From NCBI GenBank assembly GCA_937925385.1, contig CALEWN010000013.1:1-26665 (forward strand): 26,665 nucleotides of DNA, in the 5' to 3' direction. Source of the stretch: an uncultured Senegalimassilia sp. (lineage in GTDB: Bacteria > Actinomycetota > Coriobacteriia > Coriobacteriales > Eggerthellaceae). This document shows, one piece after another, positions 8,447-15,574 of this stretch. Numbering within the stretch: the first letter of the stretch is position 1; each line of letters begins with the position of its first letter. The position numbers and the translations under genes were made by a program. The notes under the pieces are model-generated. The model made no database searches, was not told the DNA's origin, and worked only from the letters and a program-made list of their open reading frames with translations.

Positions 8447-8469
8447 ATGTTTGCTTGCGGGAGATGTAG

Positions 8470-10572
8470 ATGTCAGACACCATTCAGGACCTGTACGGCA
8501 GCTTTGCCGAGCAGATGGGGCCCATTCAGGAAGACGATCGGTATTTCCGTTATCTCTTCGAGCTGGCGCAGGCCTCCGAAACCACTATCGATCAACAGCG
8601 CGAAGAGCTGGTCAAGGTGGTCGACGAGGAGTGGATCTCGGTGATCGAGGATTCGCTCGACGCCATCAACAACGTGATCGAGAAGCCGCGGCGCTTCATC
8701 ACCACCGAGCAAGAGGTGGTGCCGGTTTCGCTGGCCAAGAAGATCTCGGCCGACAGCGTGCGCCACCTCAGCCAGAACACGCAGTTCCTGGCGCCTTCTG
8801 ACGACGGGGGCGTGCACCCCACCAAGATCTTGAACGTGAGCATGGCCGAAACCTACGACCTGTACGAGAACCGTTTCGTATATCACCTGATTCAGCGCCT
8901 GCTCACCTTCGTGGATAGGCGCACGGACGTGATCTTCTGGTCCACGGGCAACGAGGTGCGCAACCGCTTCACCATGCACAGCAAGATCGGCGATGCGTAC
9001 GAGGAGATCGAGTACAACGTCGAGATGACGGTGAAGGACCGCCAGAACTTCGCCGAGAACGACGCCGACAACATGGACACCTTCATGCGCATCGACCGCG
9101 TGCGCCGCTTGGTCATGGCGCTGCGCGGCAGCTCGTTTTGCCAGCTCATGAAGGGGTGCTCGGTGGTGCGCAGCCCCATTCAGCGCACGAACCTGATTAT
9201 GAAGGACCCGAATTACCGCAAGTGCTTCCAGCTGTGGCAGTTCATGGAGCGCTACGACAAGGTGGGCTACAGCATCCAGGTGAAGGACTCCGCGCTGGCG
9301 TTCGACGATGAGTACCTGACGCAGATGTATACCAACCTCATCAACAACTATGCGGTGTTCAAAAGCCTTGTTTCCGACGACCGCAACCTCACCAAGCTTG
9401 CCAGCGAGCAGCGCGAGCCGGTGGTGCCGAAGTTCGTGAAGGAAATCAAGGAAGAGTTCGTGGACAGTTGCGATATCTCCGACGTGGAGGTGCGCAAGGT
9501 CTTCGTCGAGGAAGTCACCCAGGCGCAACTTGATGCCGAGGCGGCGCTTGAGGAGCAGCGGGGTAAGAACGAGGAGCTGCAGGGCCAGCTGAAGTCGCTC
9601 AAGGTGGAGGTCCATGCGCTTCATGATGAGCGCGACGACCTTGCCGGCCAGGTTGACCAGCTCAAGCAGCGGGAAACCGGGTTGACGCAGCGCGCGCAGC
9701 TTGTCGAGGCGGAGTTGGACGAACTGCGCGATTCGCTGGAGGATGCCGAAGCGGGCAAGCGCGCCGCCGAGCAGGACGCCGCCCAGGCGCGCTCAGACGC
9801 GCAGGCACGGCTCGAGCGCATGCGCGAGGAGACCGCGGCGGAGGTTCGCGGTGCCCTCGAGGATGCGGCTGCGAAGGTGGCGGCTGCGAAGGCTGAGGCC
9901 GACGAGGCGGTTGAGGCGGCGAGGGCTGAGGCTGACGCGGCGGTGGAGGCTGCGAAGGCTGAGGCCGACGAGGCGGTGGAGGCTGCGAGGGCTGAGGCTG
10001 ACGCGGCGGTGGAGGCTGCGAGGGTTGAGGCGGCGTCCGCGGTTGCCGCGGCGCAGGCCGAGGCCGATGAGGCGGTTGCCGCGGCGCAGGCCGAGGCCGA
10101 TGAGGCGGTTGCCGCTGCGAAGGCGCAGGGCGAGGACGCGCTTGCCAAGGCGGCCGCCCAAGCCGCAGCCGACAAGGAGCAGGCGGCTTCCGAGCTTGCA
10201 GCCGCCAGGGCCGAGGCGCAGGACGCCGAGTCGCGCCTTGCCGCTGCCGCAAAAGTCCACGAAGACGCCGCTTCGCAGGCCGAGCAGCGCCATGCCCAGG
10301 AGCTGGCGCAGGCGAAGCAGGACTTCGAGCAGCGCCTGGCCCAGCTGAACGCCCGCTTGGAGCAATCGGAGCGCGCAAGGGCCCGTGCGGAGAAGCGCGC
10401 CGAGGGCAACAAGCTCTCGAACTACCTGCGTGCCCGCCTGCGCGGCGACGACGCGCCCGCCGAGCCCGGCGATGCCTCCGGCGCTGACGGCTCCGCTTCC
10501 GGCGGCGATCAGGCTGCCGGTCGCGCTTCTTCCGATGAGGCCTGCGCGCCGTTCGAGGGTGGCCGCAAGTAA
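8470..10572 (+). CDS. DUF2357-domain (McrC-like) protein with long hendecad coiled-coil tail
   Basis: A 700-residue protein with GGGAGAT upstream of ATG 8470. Residues about 1-340 resemble the DUF2357 family that partners McrB-like NTPases; the hallmark METYD-like segment appears as AETYDLYENRFV (126-137) followed by an Arg-rich helical region. McrC-type proteins normally end in a PD-(D/E)xK nuclease, but here residues about 345-640 are continuous Glu/Ala/Gln/Arg-rich coiled coil, with seven 11-residue repeats at 475-551, then a polar Ala/Gly/Ser tail. I can find no nuclease motif. It has no signal or membrane helix, so it is cytoplasmic, probably recruited to the membrane by its AAA+ neighbour. 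The TAA overlaps the ATG of the next signal peptidase by one base, implying coupled translation. Role inferred: adaptor or scaffold that links the motor to the coiled-coil-tailed signal peptidases, or an atypical type IV defence effector. Confidence 0.83.
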   Translation: MSDTIQDLYGSFAEQMGPIQEDDRYFRYLFELAQASETTIDQQREELVKVVDEEWISVIEDSLDAINNVIEKPRRFITTEQEVVPVSLAKKISADSVRHLSQNTQFLAPSDDGGVHPTKILNVSMAETYDLYENRFVYHLIQRLLTFVDRRTDVIFWSTGNEVRNRFTMHSKIGDAYEEIEYNVEMTVKDRQNFAENDADNMDTFMRIDRVRRLVMALRGSSFCQLMKGCSVVRSPIQRTNLIMKDPNYRKCFQLWQFMERYDKVGYSIQVKDSALAFDDEYLTQMYTNLINNYAVFKSLVSDDRNLTKLASEQREPVVPKFVKEIKEEFVDSCDISDVEVRKVFVEEVTQAQLDAEAALEEQRGKNEELQGQLKSLKVEVHALHDERDDLAGQVDQLKQRETGLTQRAQLVEAELDELRDSLEDAEAGKRAAEQDAAQARSDAQARLERMREETAAEVRGALEDAAAKVAAAKAEADEAVEAARAEADAAVEAAKAEADEAVEAARAEADAAVEAARVEAASAVAAAQAEADEAVAAAQAEADEAVAAAKAQGEDALAKAAAQAAADKEQAASELAAARAEAQDAESRLAAAAKVHEDAASQAEQRHAQELAQAKQDFEQRLAQLNARLEQSERARARAEKRAEGNKLSNYLRARLRGDDAPAEPGDASGADGSASGGDQAAGRASSDEACAPFEGGRK
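9892..10122 (+). repeat. Seven tandem 33-bp in-frame repeats encoding hendecads
   Basis: Seven consecutive 33-base units begin at 9892, 9925, 9958, 9991, 10024, 10057 and 10090. Each encodes an 11-residue variant of AEADEAVEAAR. Units 2 and 4 are almost identical, as are 1 and 3 and units 6 and 7, indicating recent duplication of 66-bp or 33-bp blocks. Period 11 predicts a near-straight or right-handed coiled coil, and the DNA identity makes copy-number change likely. Confidence 0.9.
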
Positions 10573-11213
10573 TGAAATACGTTCTTCGCGTTATCAACGT
10601 GCTGGCGGCGGTGGTTATCGCCCTGGCGTTGTTGGTGCTGCTGCGCACGGTGTTCACGCCGGCGGGCGAGGTGCCCACGCTTGGCGGCTACAGCTTTATG
10701 CGCACGCTCACCGGCTCCATGGAGCCCGCCATTCCCGTTCATTCGTTCCTGATCACCGACGACGTCGACCCCGAAACCCTGCAGGTGGGCGACATCATCA
10801 CGTTCCGTTCAACGCAGCCGAACCTGGAAGGCGCGCTCAACACGCATCGCATCACCAGCGTGTACGAGGAGGACGGCCAGCTCATGTTCCACACCAAAGG
10901 CGACGCCAACGCCGTGGAGGATTCCGAGCCGGTGGCTGCGGTGAACGTGGTGGGCAAGGTGGTGTTCGTGTCCGCGGCGCTCGGGACCGTGGTCTCGCTG
11001 TTCGCGAATCCGCTGGTGTTCCTGTTGCTGATCGTGGTGCCTTTGGTGCTGCTGCTCGGCTTCGAGTTCGCCAAGCTGGTGAGGTCCACCAAGGAGGTGG
11101 CCCGCGCCGAGGACGAGGCCGCCCTCCGCGCCGCCGTCGAGGAGATCCGCCGCAAACGCGCCGCCGAGAAGGCGGAGGCTAAGCAGCCCGAGGATTCCCC
11201 CAAGGGCGAATAG
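10572..11213 (+). CDS. Second ER/archaeal-type signal peptidase I (SipW-like)
   Basis: A 213-residue S26B enzyme whose ATG overlaps the preceding stop (TAATG). An N-terminal helix (about 5-27) precedes the catalytic domain with TGSMEPAI (Ser49), NTHRI (His92) and KGDANAVED (Asp111 region); these match the first peptidase, including His as general base. A second hydrophobic segment (about 127-162) returns to the cytoplasm, and a charged helical tail (about 165-213) rich in Glu, Ala, Arg and Lys ends the protein, shorter than but like the tail of the first enzyme. Having two such peptidases in one operon suggests division of labour between substrates, or a heteromeric enzyme as in the eukaryotic signal peptidase complex; neither can be decided here. 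Confidence 0.93.
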   Translation: MKYVLRVINVLAAVVIALALLVLLRTVFTPAGEVPTLGGYSFMRTLTGSMEPAIPVHSFLITDDVDPETLQVGDIITFRSTQPNLEGALNTHRITSVYEEDGQLMFHTKGDANAVEDSEPVAAVNVVGKVVFVSAALGTVVSLFANPLVFLLLIVVPLVLLLGFEFAKLVRSTKEVARAEDEAALRAAVEEIRRKRAAEKAEAKQPEDSPKGE

Positions 11214-11270
11214 CCCAGATTCTTCGCCGCCTGGCGTGTTGCACCCGCGCTGCTCGAGCTGGTGTGCCCT

Positions 11271-11312
11271 AGCGCCACGTCGGCCGGAGCGCGAACGGCG
11301 CGGGCGCTTTTG
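11271..11312 (+). terminator. Candidate terminator of the export/AAA+ operon
   Basis: AGCGCC (11271-11276) pairs with GGCGCT (11303-11308), followed by TTTTGC. The 26-nt interior is GC-rich and can fold further. It falls about 60 bases after the last gene of the operon and before epsC, the expected place for a terminator. Confidence 0.45.
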
Positions 11313-11414
11313 CATCCTATCGATTCGTAACCGAAATGCCTACTATGTCTAGAGACAACCGTGATAAGATGGGGCCAGACATATAGGCGCTCACAGACGA
11401 GAGAGCGAGGCATC

Positions 11415-12332
11415 ATGCTGGACAAGGATCAATTGAACGACATCGTTGCAGGCATCGCGAAAAACTACAGCGAGCGCGAGGAGATCTTCTTCACCGACCC
11501 GAACAAGCATTTCCCGAACAAGCTTGCCATCGTGAACATCGTGAAGGACCTGCGCCGCGTCATGTTCCCGCGTTACTTCGGCGACGAAACGCCCACGGGC
11601 ATCAACCCCGAGTACTTCATCGGCGAAACGCTCATCCGCATCGAGGATTCGCTGCGCCGCGAGCTGCGCGAGGCGCTGCTGTTCCGCGGCGGGTTGGCAA
11701 CCGAAGAGCTGGACGCGCGCGTCGACGAGATTTGCGCCACGTTCTTCAGCCGCCTGCCTGAAATCCAGCGCATCCTGCTGACTGATGTGCAGGCTGCCTT
11801 CGACGGCGACCCGGCCGCCCAGAGCAAGGAAGAGATCATCTTCAGCTACCCGGGCTTCTTCGCCATCTTCGTGTACCGCATCGCCCATGAGCTGTACGTG
11901 CAGGACGTGCCGCTCATCCCGCGCATCATGTCCGAGTACGCCCACGGCCGCACCGGCGTCGACATCAACTCCGGCGCGCAGATCGGCGAGTACTTCTTCA
12001 TCGACCACGCCACCGGCGTCGTTATCGGCGAGACCACCAATATCGGCAACCACGTGAAGATCTACCAGGGCGTTACGCTGGGCGCTCTGTCCACGCGCGC
12101 GGGCCAGGCGCTGTCCGGCGTGAAGCGCCATCCCACCATCGAGGACGACGTCACCATCTACAGCAACGCCAGCGTGCTCGGCGGCGAGACCGTTATCGGC
12201 ACAGGCTCGATCATCGCCGGCAGCGCATTCGTCATCTCCAGCGTGCCCGCGGGTAGCCGCGTTTCCCTGAAGAACCAGGAAGTCAACGTGCGTACGCCCA
12301 ACAAGGACCACGACAAGTGCTGGGAGATCTAA
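11415..12332 (+). CDS. epsC: Serine O-acetyltransferase, EpsC/CysE type
   Basis: A 305-residue cytoplasmic enzyme that should acetylate L-serine with acetyl-CoA to give O-acetylserine for cysteine synthesis. ATG 11415 is chosen for the GCGAGG site 4 bases before it; an upstream in-frame ATG at 11361 adds a tail with no site. The helical N-terminal half (about 1-165) precedes a left-handed beta-helix: DINSGAQIG, then FIDHATGVVIGET carrying the conserved Asp197-His198 pair, then IYQGVTLGALS and a Gly-rich C-terminal loop. The C-terminal extension and overall length match the EpsC branch of the family more than short CysE. The gene appears to be transcribed alone, with hairpins on both sides; no cysteine synthase gene is adjacent. 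The symbol reflects family similarity, not a demonstrated exopolysaccharide role. Confidence 0.93.
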   Translation: MLDKDQLNDIVAGIAKNYSEREEIFFTDPNKHFPNKLAIVNIVKDLRRVMFPRYFGDETPTGINPEYFIGETLIRIEDSLRRELREALLFRGGLATEELDARVDEICATFFSRLPEIQRILLTDVQAAFDGDPAAQSKEEIIFSYPGFFAIFVYRIAHELYVQDVPLIPRIMSEYAHGRTGVDINSGAQIGEYFFIDHATGVVIGETTNIGNHVKIYQGVTLGALSTRAGQALSGVKRHPTIEDDVTIYSNASVLGGETVIGTGSIIAGSAFVISSVPAGSRVSLKNQEVNVRTPNKDHDKCWEI

Positions 12333-12417
12333 GCGGCGTACGCAAGCGCCCTTGCGCGTTAGGCGTTTCCGCGCACGCCCGAGCCTAAGGGTCGGGCAGC
12401 AACAGAAGCAATGCCAC

Positions 12418-12460
12418 CAGGGCCGATTCCGCGATGCGCGGGGTCGGCCCTGCTTCGTTT
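12418..12460 (+). terminator. Terminator of the serine acetyltransferase gene
   Basis: AGGGCCGA (12419-12426) pairs with TCGGCCCT (12444-12451), enclosing a second stem CCGCG/CGCGG (12429-12433 with 12437-12441) and an ATG loop; GCTTCGTTT follows. It lies about 85 bases after the stop codon. Confidence 0.65.
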
Positions 12461-12535
12461 GTGCCCCGACACGCCCGCAACCGAGCCTTCGAGTTCGCGA
12501 ATCCGTTTTCCTCGCCATCCGCTACGCCAAACCAT

Positions 12536-12662
12536 CGATACGTCTGCGTTTTAATGGGGCTTACTCGAGTAGCCGCTTTTCGAGCAAGCCTGTGACCAGG
12601 TGAAACACAGATTGCCATTGAGCGACTACCAAGCAATATGCCAACAAAACGCAGACGTATCG
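12536..12662. repeat. 127-bp element with perfect 17-bp inverted ends
   Basis: CGATACGTCTGCGTTTT (12536-12552) is repeated exactly in inverse at 12646-12662, with 93 bases between. The interior holds a near-palindrome (GGCT, extra T, ACTCGAGTAGCC; 12558-12574) and no credible open frame. No target-site duplication is obvious. It looks like a small non-autonomous mobile element or a long-stem structured RNA. Confidence 0.7.
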
Positions 12663-12680
12663 CTCTATTCGGTCACGTAG

Positions 12681-12714
12681 GCAAAAAAGAAGCCCCGCGT
12701 GAGCGGGGCTTCTT
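12681..12714 (-). terminator. Intrinsic terminator of ppk1
   Basis: On the minus strand a 12-bp stem (AAGAAGCCCCGC / GCGGGGCTTCTT, 12687-12714) with a 4-nt loop is followed by a run of T residues. It begins 2 bases after the ppk1 stop. On the plus strand only TTCTT follows the stem, so the main direction is for ppk1. Confidence 0.9.
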
Positions 12715-12716
12715 GG

Positions 12717-15311
12717 CTAGCGGATGAACTTCGCTAGGATGCGGGCGAGCAAGCTGGGTTTGTCGGGGCGTCGCTGAATGCCGGAGTGGCTGGGCGCCTG
12801 CATGGGCTCGTTGATGACCTGGGCCTTTACCGGTACGGGCTGGGATGCCGGCTCGGCGGGCTTGGGGGTTGCCTGCGGCTGCGGCGCCGGCGCAGGCTTT
12901 GCGGCAGGCTTCGCGGCCGTTTTCACCTCGGCGGCTTTCGCGGCGGCCTCGGCCTCGAGCGCGGCCTTGTGGGCGGCTTCGGCTTCCCTGGCCGCCTCTG
13001 CGGCTGCGGCCTCGGCTTTCGCCACTGCCTCTACCTTGGCTTCGGCTTCAGCCATTTGCGCTTGGCGCTGCTCGTTCATGAGCTTGCGGGAGTTCGCATT
13101 GCGCGCGGCCTTTGCCTCGGCAGCGGCCGCGCGGGCGCGCTGCGCCTCCTTGATGAGGAAGTCCTGCGACTCGAATTTCGGCTCGTCGGGCTTGGCCAGC
13201 TCGCCGAGCTTGGTGTAGGTTCCGTCGGCCTTCAGCTCGCGCAGCTTCGCCGTGTCGCGCAGGCACGTGTCGATGTAGTCGAGCACCTGGTTGCGCAGCC
13301 CCTCGTCGAGGATGGGCCAGGCGATCTCGACGCGCTTCTCCATGTTGCGCGTCATGAGGTCGGCGCTGGACAGGAAAATCTTGATGTCCTCGCGCGGGCC
13401 GAAGCCGTAGATGCGGCTGTGCTCGAGCAAACGGCCCACGATGGAGACCACGCGGACGTTGTCGGTGTAGCCGGGCACGCCCGGGACCAGGCACGATATG
13501 CCGCGCACGAGCAGCGTGACCGGCACGCCCGCCTGGCTTGCCTCGGCGATCTTGACGATGATGTCCTTGTCGGTGACGCTGTTGGTCTTGAAGAACAGCC
13601 CGCACGGCTTGCCTTCGCGCGCAAGGGCGATCTGCTTGTCGATGTTGGCGATGATGCCGGGCTTGATCTGCAGCGGAGCCACGGACAGGATGTCGTAGTT
13701 GTCCGAGGCGTTCTCCAGCTGCATGTTGCGGAAGAACTCGGTGGCATCGCGGCCGATGGTCTCGTCGGCGGTGATGAAGCTCAGGTCGGTGTAGAGCTTC
13801 GCCGTCTTCTCGTTGTAGTTGCCCGTGCCCAGCTGCGTGATGTACTGCAGGCCGTTCTCGGTTTGGCGCGTGATGCAGCAGATCTTGCTGTGTACCTTGT
13901 AGTCGTAGATGACGTTGCAGCCGGCCTCCTCGAAGCGCTGCGACCACTCGATGTTGTTCGACTCGTCGAAGCGAGCGCGCAACTCGAACAGCGCCGTGAC
14001 CTGCTTGCCGGACTCGGCGGCGGCGATGAGCGCTTCGGCCAGGTGAGACTGGCGCGCCAGGCGGTACAGCGTGATCTTGATGGAGATGACGGTGGGGTCT
14101 GCCGCGGCCTCGCGCAGCAGCTGTACGAACGCGTCCATGGACTCGTAGGGGTAGCTGAGCAGAACCTCGCGTTCGCAGACCTGCTCGATGATGGAGCGGT
14201 TGCGGTCGAGGCATGCCGGCCACTGCGGGGTGAACGGGGGGTTGGACAGCGCCATGCGCTCCTGCTCGGGCAGATTGCTTCCAAGGCCCCAGGTCCAGCT
14301 CATGTCGAGCGGCACGCTGGTAACGTAGGTCTGATGCGGCTTGAGGTTCAGGCGATCGAGCAGAAGCTCCTGCAGCACGCTGGAAAGCGGGCGCTCGGAC
14401 TCCAGGCGCACCGGGGCCAGGCGGCCGCGCTTCTTCAGGATGCGCTTCATGTGCTCGCGATAATCCTCGTCGGACTCGTCGGTGTTCTCCGTGGCGTCCA
14501 GGTCGGCGTTGCGCGTGACGCACAGGACGTTGGTGTGCTTGACGGTGTACATGCTGAACACCTGGGCGGCGGTCATCTCCACCGCGTGCTCGAGCAGGAT
14601 GAACTGGAAGCCCTCGCCCGGCAGCTTGATGACGCGGGCGCACTGGCGCGGCATGGGCAGGATGCCCACGGTGACGCCCTCGGCGCCCAGGTTCTCGCTT
14701 TCCTTGGCGGAGGGGTGGATCTTGGCGGCCTTGACGGTTTTGCCGTCCTTGGCCTTGTCCTTCTTCTTGGATTTCTTCGGGCCCACTTCCTCGTTAAGGC
14801 GCACGATGACGTAGAGCGACCCGTTCTCCAGGTGGGGGAAGGGGTGGCGCGAATTGATGATCTGCGGGGACAGGAACGGCATGATGTTGGCTGCCGTGTA
14901 GTCGGCCAGGAAGGCGCGCTGCTCGTCGTTGAGATCGGCGGGGCGCAGGTGGCGCACGCCGTGCGCGGCTAGGGCCTGGCGCACCTCGGCGTAGGTCTGC
15001 TCCTGCACGGGGTAGAGCTGATGGCAGCGCTTATGGATGGCGGAGAGCTGCTCGGCCGGGGTCATGCCCGTCTTCGAGTCGAGGACCTGCTTCTTCAGAA
15101 GCGACAGGTCGGTCAGGCTGCCCACGCGCACCATGAAGAACTCCTGGAGGTTGGACCAGAAGATGCTGATGAAGTTCAGCCGCTCGAGCAGCGGCACGGT
15201 TTCGTCGGCGCCTTGGTCGAGCACGCGCTCGTTGAACGTGAGCCACGACAGCTCACGGTTCTGCATGTAGGGCGTGGATCCTATATGCGTTGTGGATTCG
15301 TTTGCTTTCAT
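12717..15311 (-). CDS. ppk1: Polyphosphate kinase 1 with Ala-rich C-terminal extension
   Basis: An 864-residue PPK1, which reversibly polymerises the gamma-phosphate of ATP into polyphosphate. The start ATG 15311 (MKANESTTHIG) has a GGGAAGGGAA site just upstream; a longer open frame exists but reads as untranslated leader. Residues about 14-700 hold the usual PPK fold: N-terminal QNRELSWLTFNERVL, autophosphorylated His474 in KVHSKICC, second active-site His631 in LLEHSRIYGFG, and the phosphate-binding Arg-rich segments. There is a Lys-rich insertion at about 177-210 and a non-family extension from about 720 to 864: a TolA-like Ala/Glu/Lys coiled coil, a Pro/Ala/Gln linker, and a basic amphipathic end (SLLARILAKFIR). 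Typical PPK1 is around 700 residues. The extension may target the enzyme to granules, nucleoid or membrane (inference). A Ppx/GppA gene lies upstream on the same strand. Confidence 0.96.
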   Translation of the reverse strand: MKANESTTHIGSTPYMQNRELSWLTFNERVLDQGADETVPLLERLNFISIFWSNLQEFFMVRVGSLTDLSLLKKQVLDSKTGMTPAEQLSAIHKRCHQLYPVQEQTYAEVRQALAAHGVRHLRPADLNDEQRAFLADYTAANIMPFLSPQIINSRHPFPHLENGSLYVIVRLNEEVGPKKSKKKDKAKDGKTVKAAKIHPSAKESENLGAEGVTVGILPMPRQCARVIKLPGEGFQFILLEHAVEMTAAQVFSMYTVKHTNVLCVTRNADLDATENTDESDEDYREHMKRILKKRGRLAPVRLESERPLSSVLQELLLDRLNLKPHQTYVTSVPLDMSWTWGLGSNLPEQERMALSNPPFTPQWPACLDRNRSIIEQVCEREVLLSYPYESMDAFVQLLREAAADPTVISIKITLYRLARQSHLAEALIAAAESGKQVTALFELRARFDESNNIEWSQRFEEAGCNVIYDYKVHSKICCITRQTENGLQYITQLGTGNYNEKTAKLYTDLSFITADETIGRDATEFFRNMQLENASDNYDILSVAPLQIKPGIIANIDKQIALAREGKPCGLFFKTNSVTDKDIIVKIAEASQAGVPVTLLVRGISCLVPGVPGYTDNVRVVSIVGRLLEHSRIYGFGPREDIKIFLSSADLMTRNMEKRVEIAWPILDEGLRNQVLDYIDTCLRDTAKLRELKADGTYTKLGELAKPDEPKFESQDFLIKEAQRARAAAAEAKAARNANSRKLMNEQRQAQMAEAEAKVEAVAKAEAAAAEAAREAEAAHKAALEAEAAAKAAEVKTAAKPAAKPAPAPQPQATPKPAEPASQPVPVKAQVINEPMQAPSHSGIQRRPDKPSLLARILAKFIR

Positions 15312-15481
15312 GGCGTTCCCTTCCCTCGACGTCATAGATGAAACGTGCGCCGGGCGATGCGTCTTCGTTGATTCGATGTAAGTGCGGCCGCGCGCGAGGG
15401 CGGCCAAGTGGAATCGATGATTGCATAACGTGCGACGCCAAGGTGACGGGGTTCCCCAACAACCACGTCTCCTCAACTCAT

Positions 15482-15487
15482 ATTTTA
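15482..15487 (-). promoter_or_regulatory. Possible -10 element of ppk1
   Basis: TAAAAT on the minus strand, about 170 bases before the ppk1 start, in the 263-base gap between ppx and ppk1. No clear TTGACA-like hexamer is spaced correctly, so ppk1 may instead be read through from ppx. The gap has no gene. Confidence 0.25.
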
Positions 15488-15574
15488 CTCTGTTTTGATG
15501 CTGCGACCAGCTGAATCCGCCACCGTGGTTGGAAAAATGGGGTGAAAAAGGTAACGATTCTGTTTCGGATTGGA

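Noticed and set aside
6403..8448. 681-codon minus-strand frame opposite the signal peptidase and AAA+ genes
   Set aside because: His/Val/Leu/Arg-rich shadow; the plus strand has intact Walker motifs.
9892..10122. CRISPR-like regular repeats
   Set aside because: Units are contiguous without spacers, in frame, and encode a coiled coil.
6721..10572. Calling the AAA+/DUF2357 pair a standard McrBC restriction system
   Set aside because: No DNA-recognition domain or PD-(D/E)xK nuclease was seen, and the genomic setting is surface-protein export; a defence role remains possible but not supported directly.
11341..11370. TACTAT and TAAGAT as promoters of epsC
   Set aside because: Both resemble -10 boxes but neither has a -35 partner at 16-18 bases, so they were not listed.
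12352..12603. 83-codon plus-strand frame after epsC
   Set aside because: It crosses the epsC terminator and the inverted-repeat element, is Arg-rich and has no ribosome-binding site.
12786..14972. 728-codon plus-strand frame opposite ppk1
   Set aside because: Low-complexity Gly/Leu/Arg/Val shadow of PPK1, which has catalytic residues and a terminator on the minus strand.
15535..15560. Possible Pho box (GTTACCTTTTTCACCCC on the minus strand) upstream of ppk1
   Set aside because: The two half-sites do not form convincing 11-base direct repeats, so a PhoP/PhoB site is not supported.
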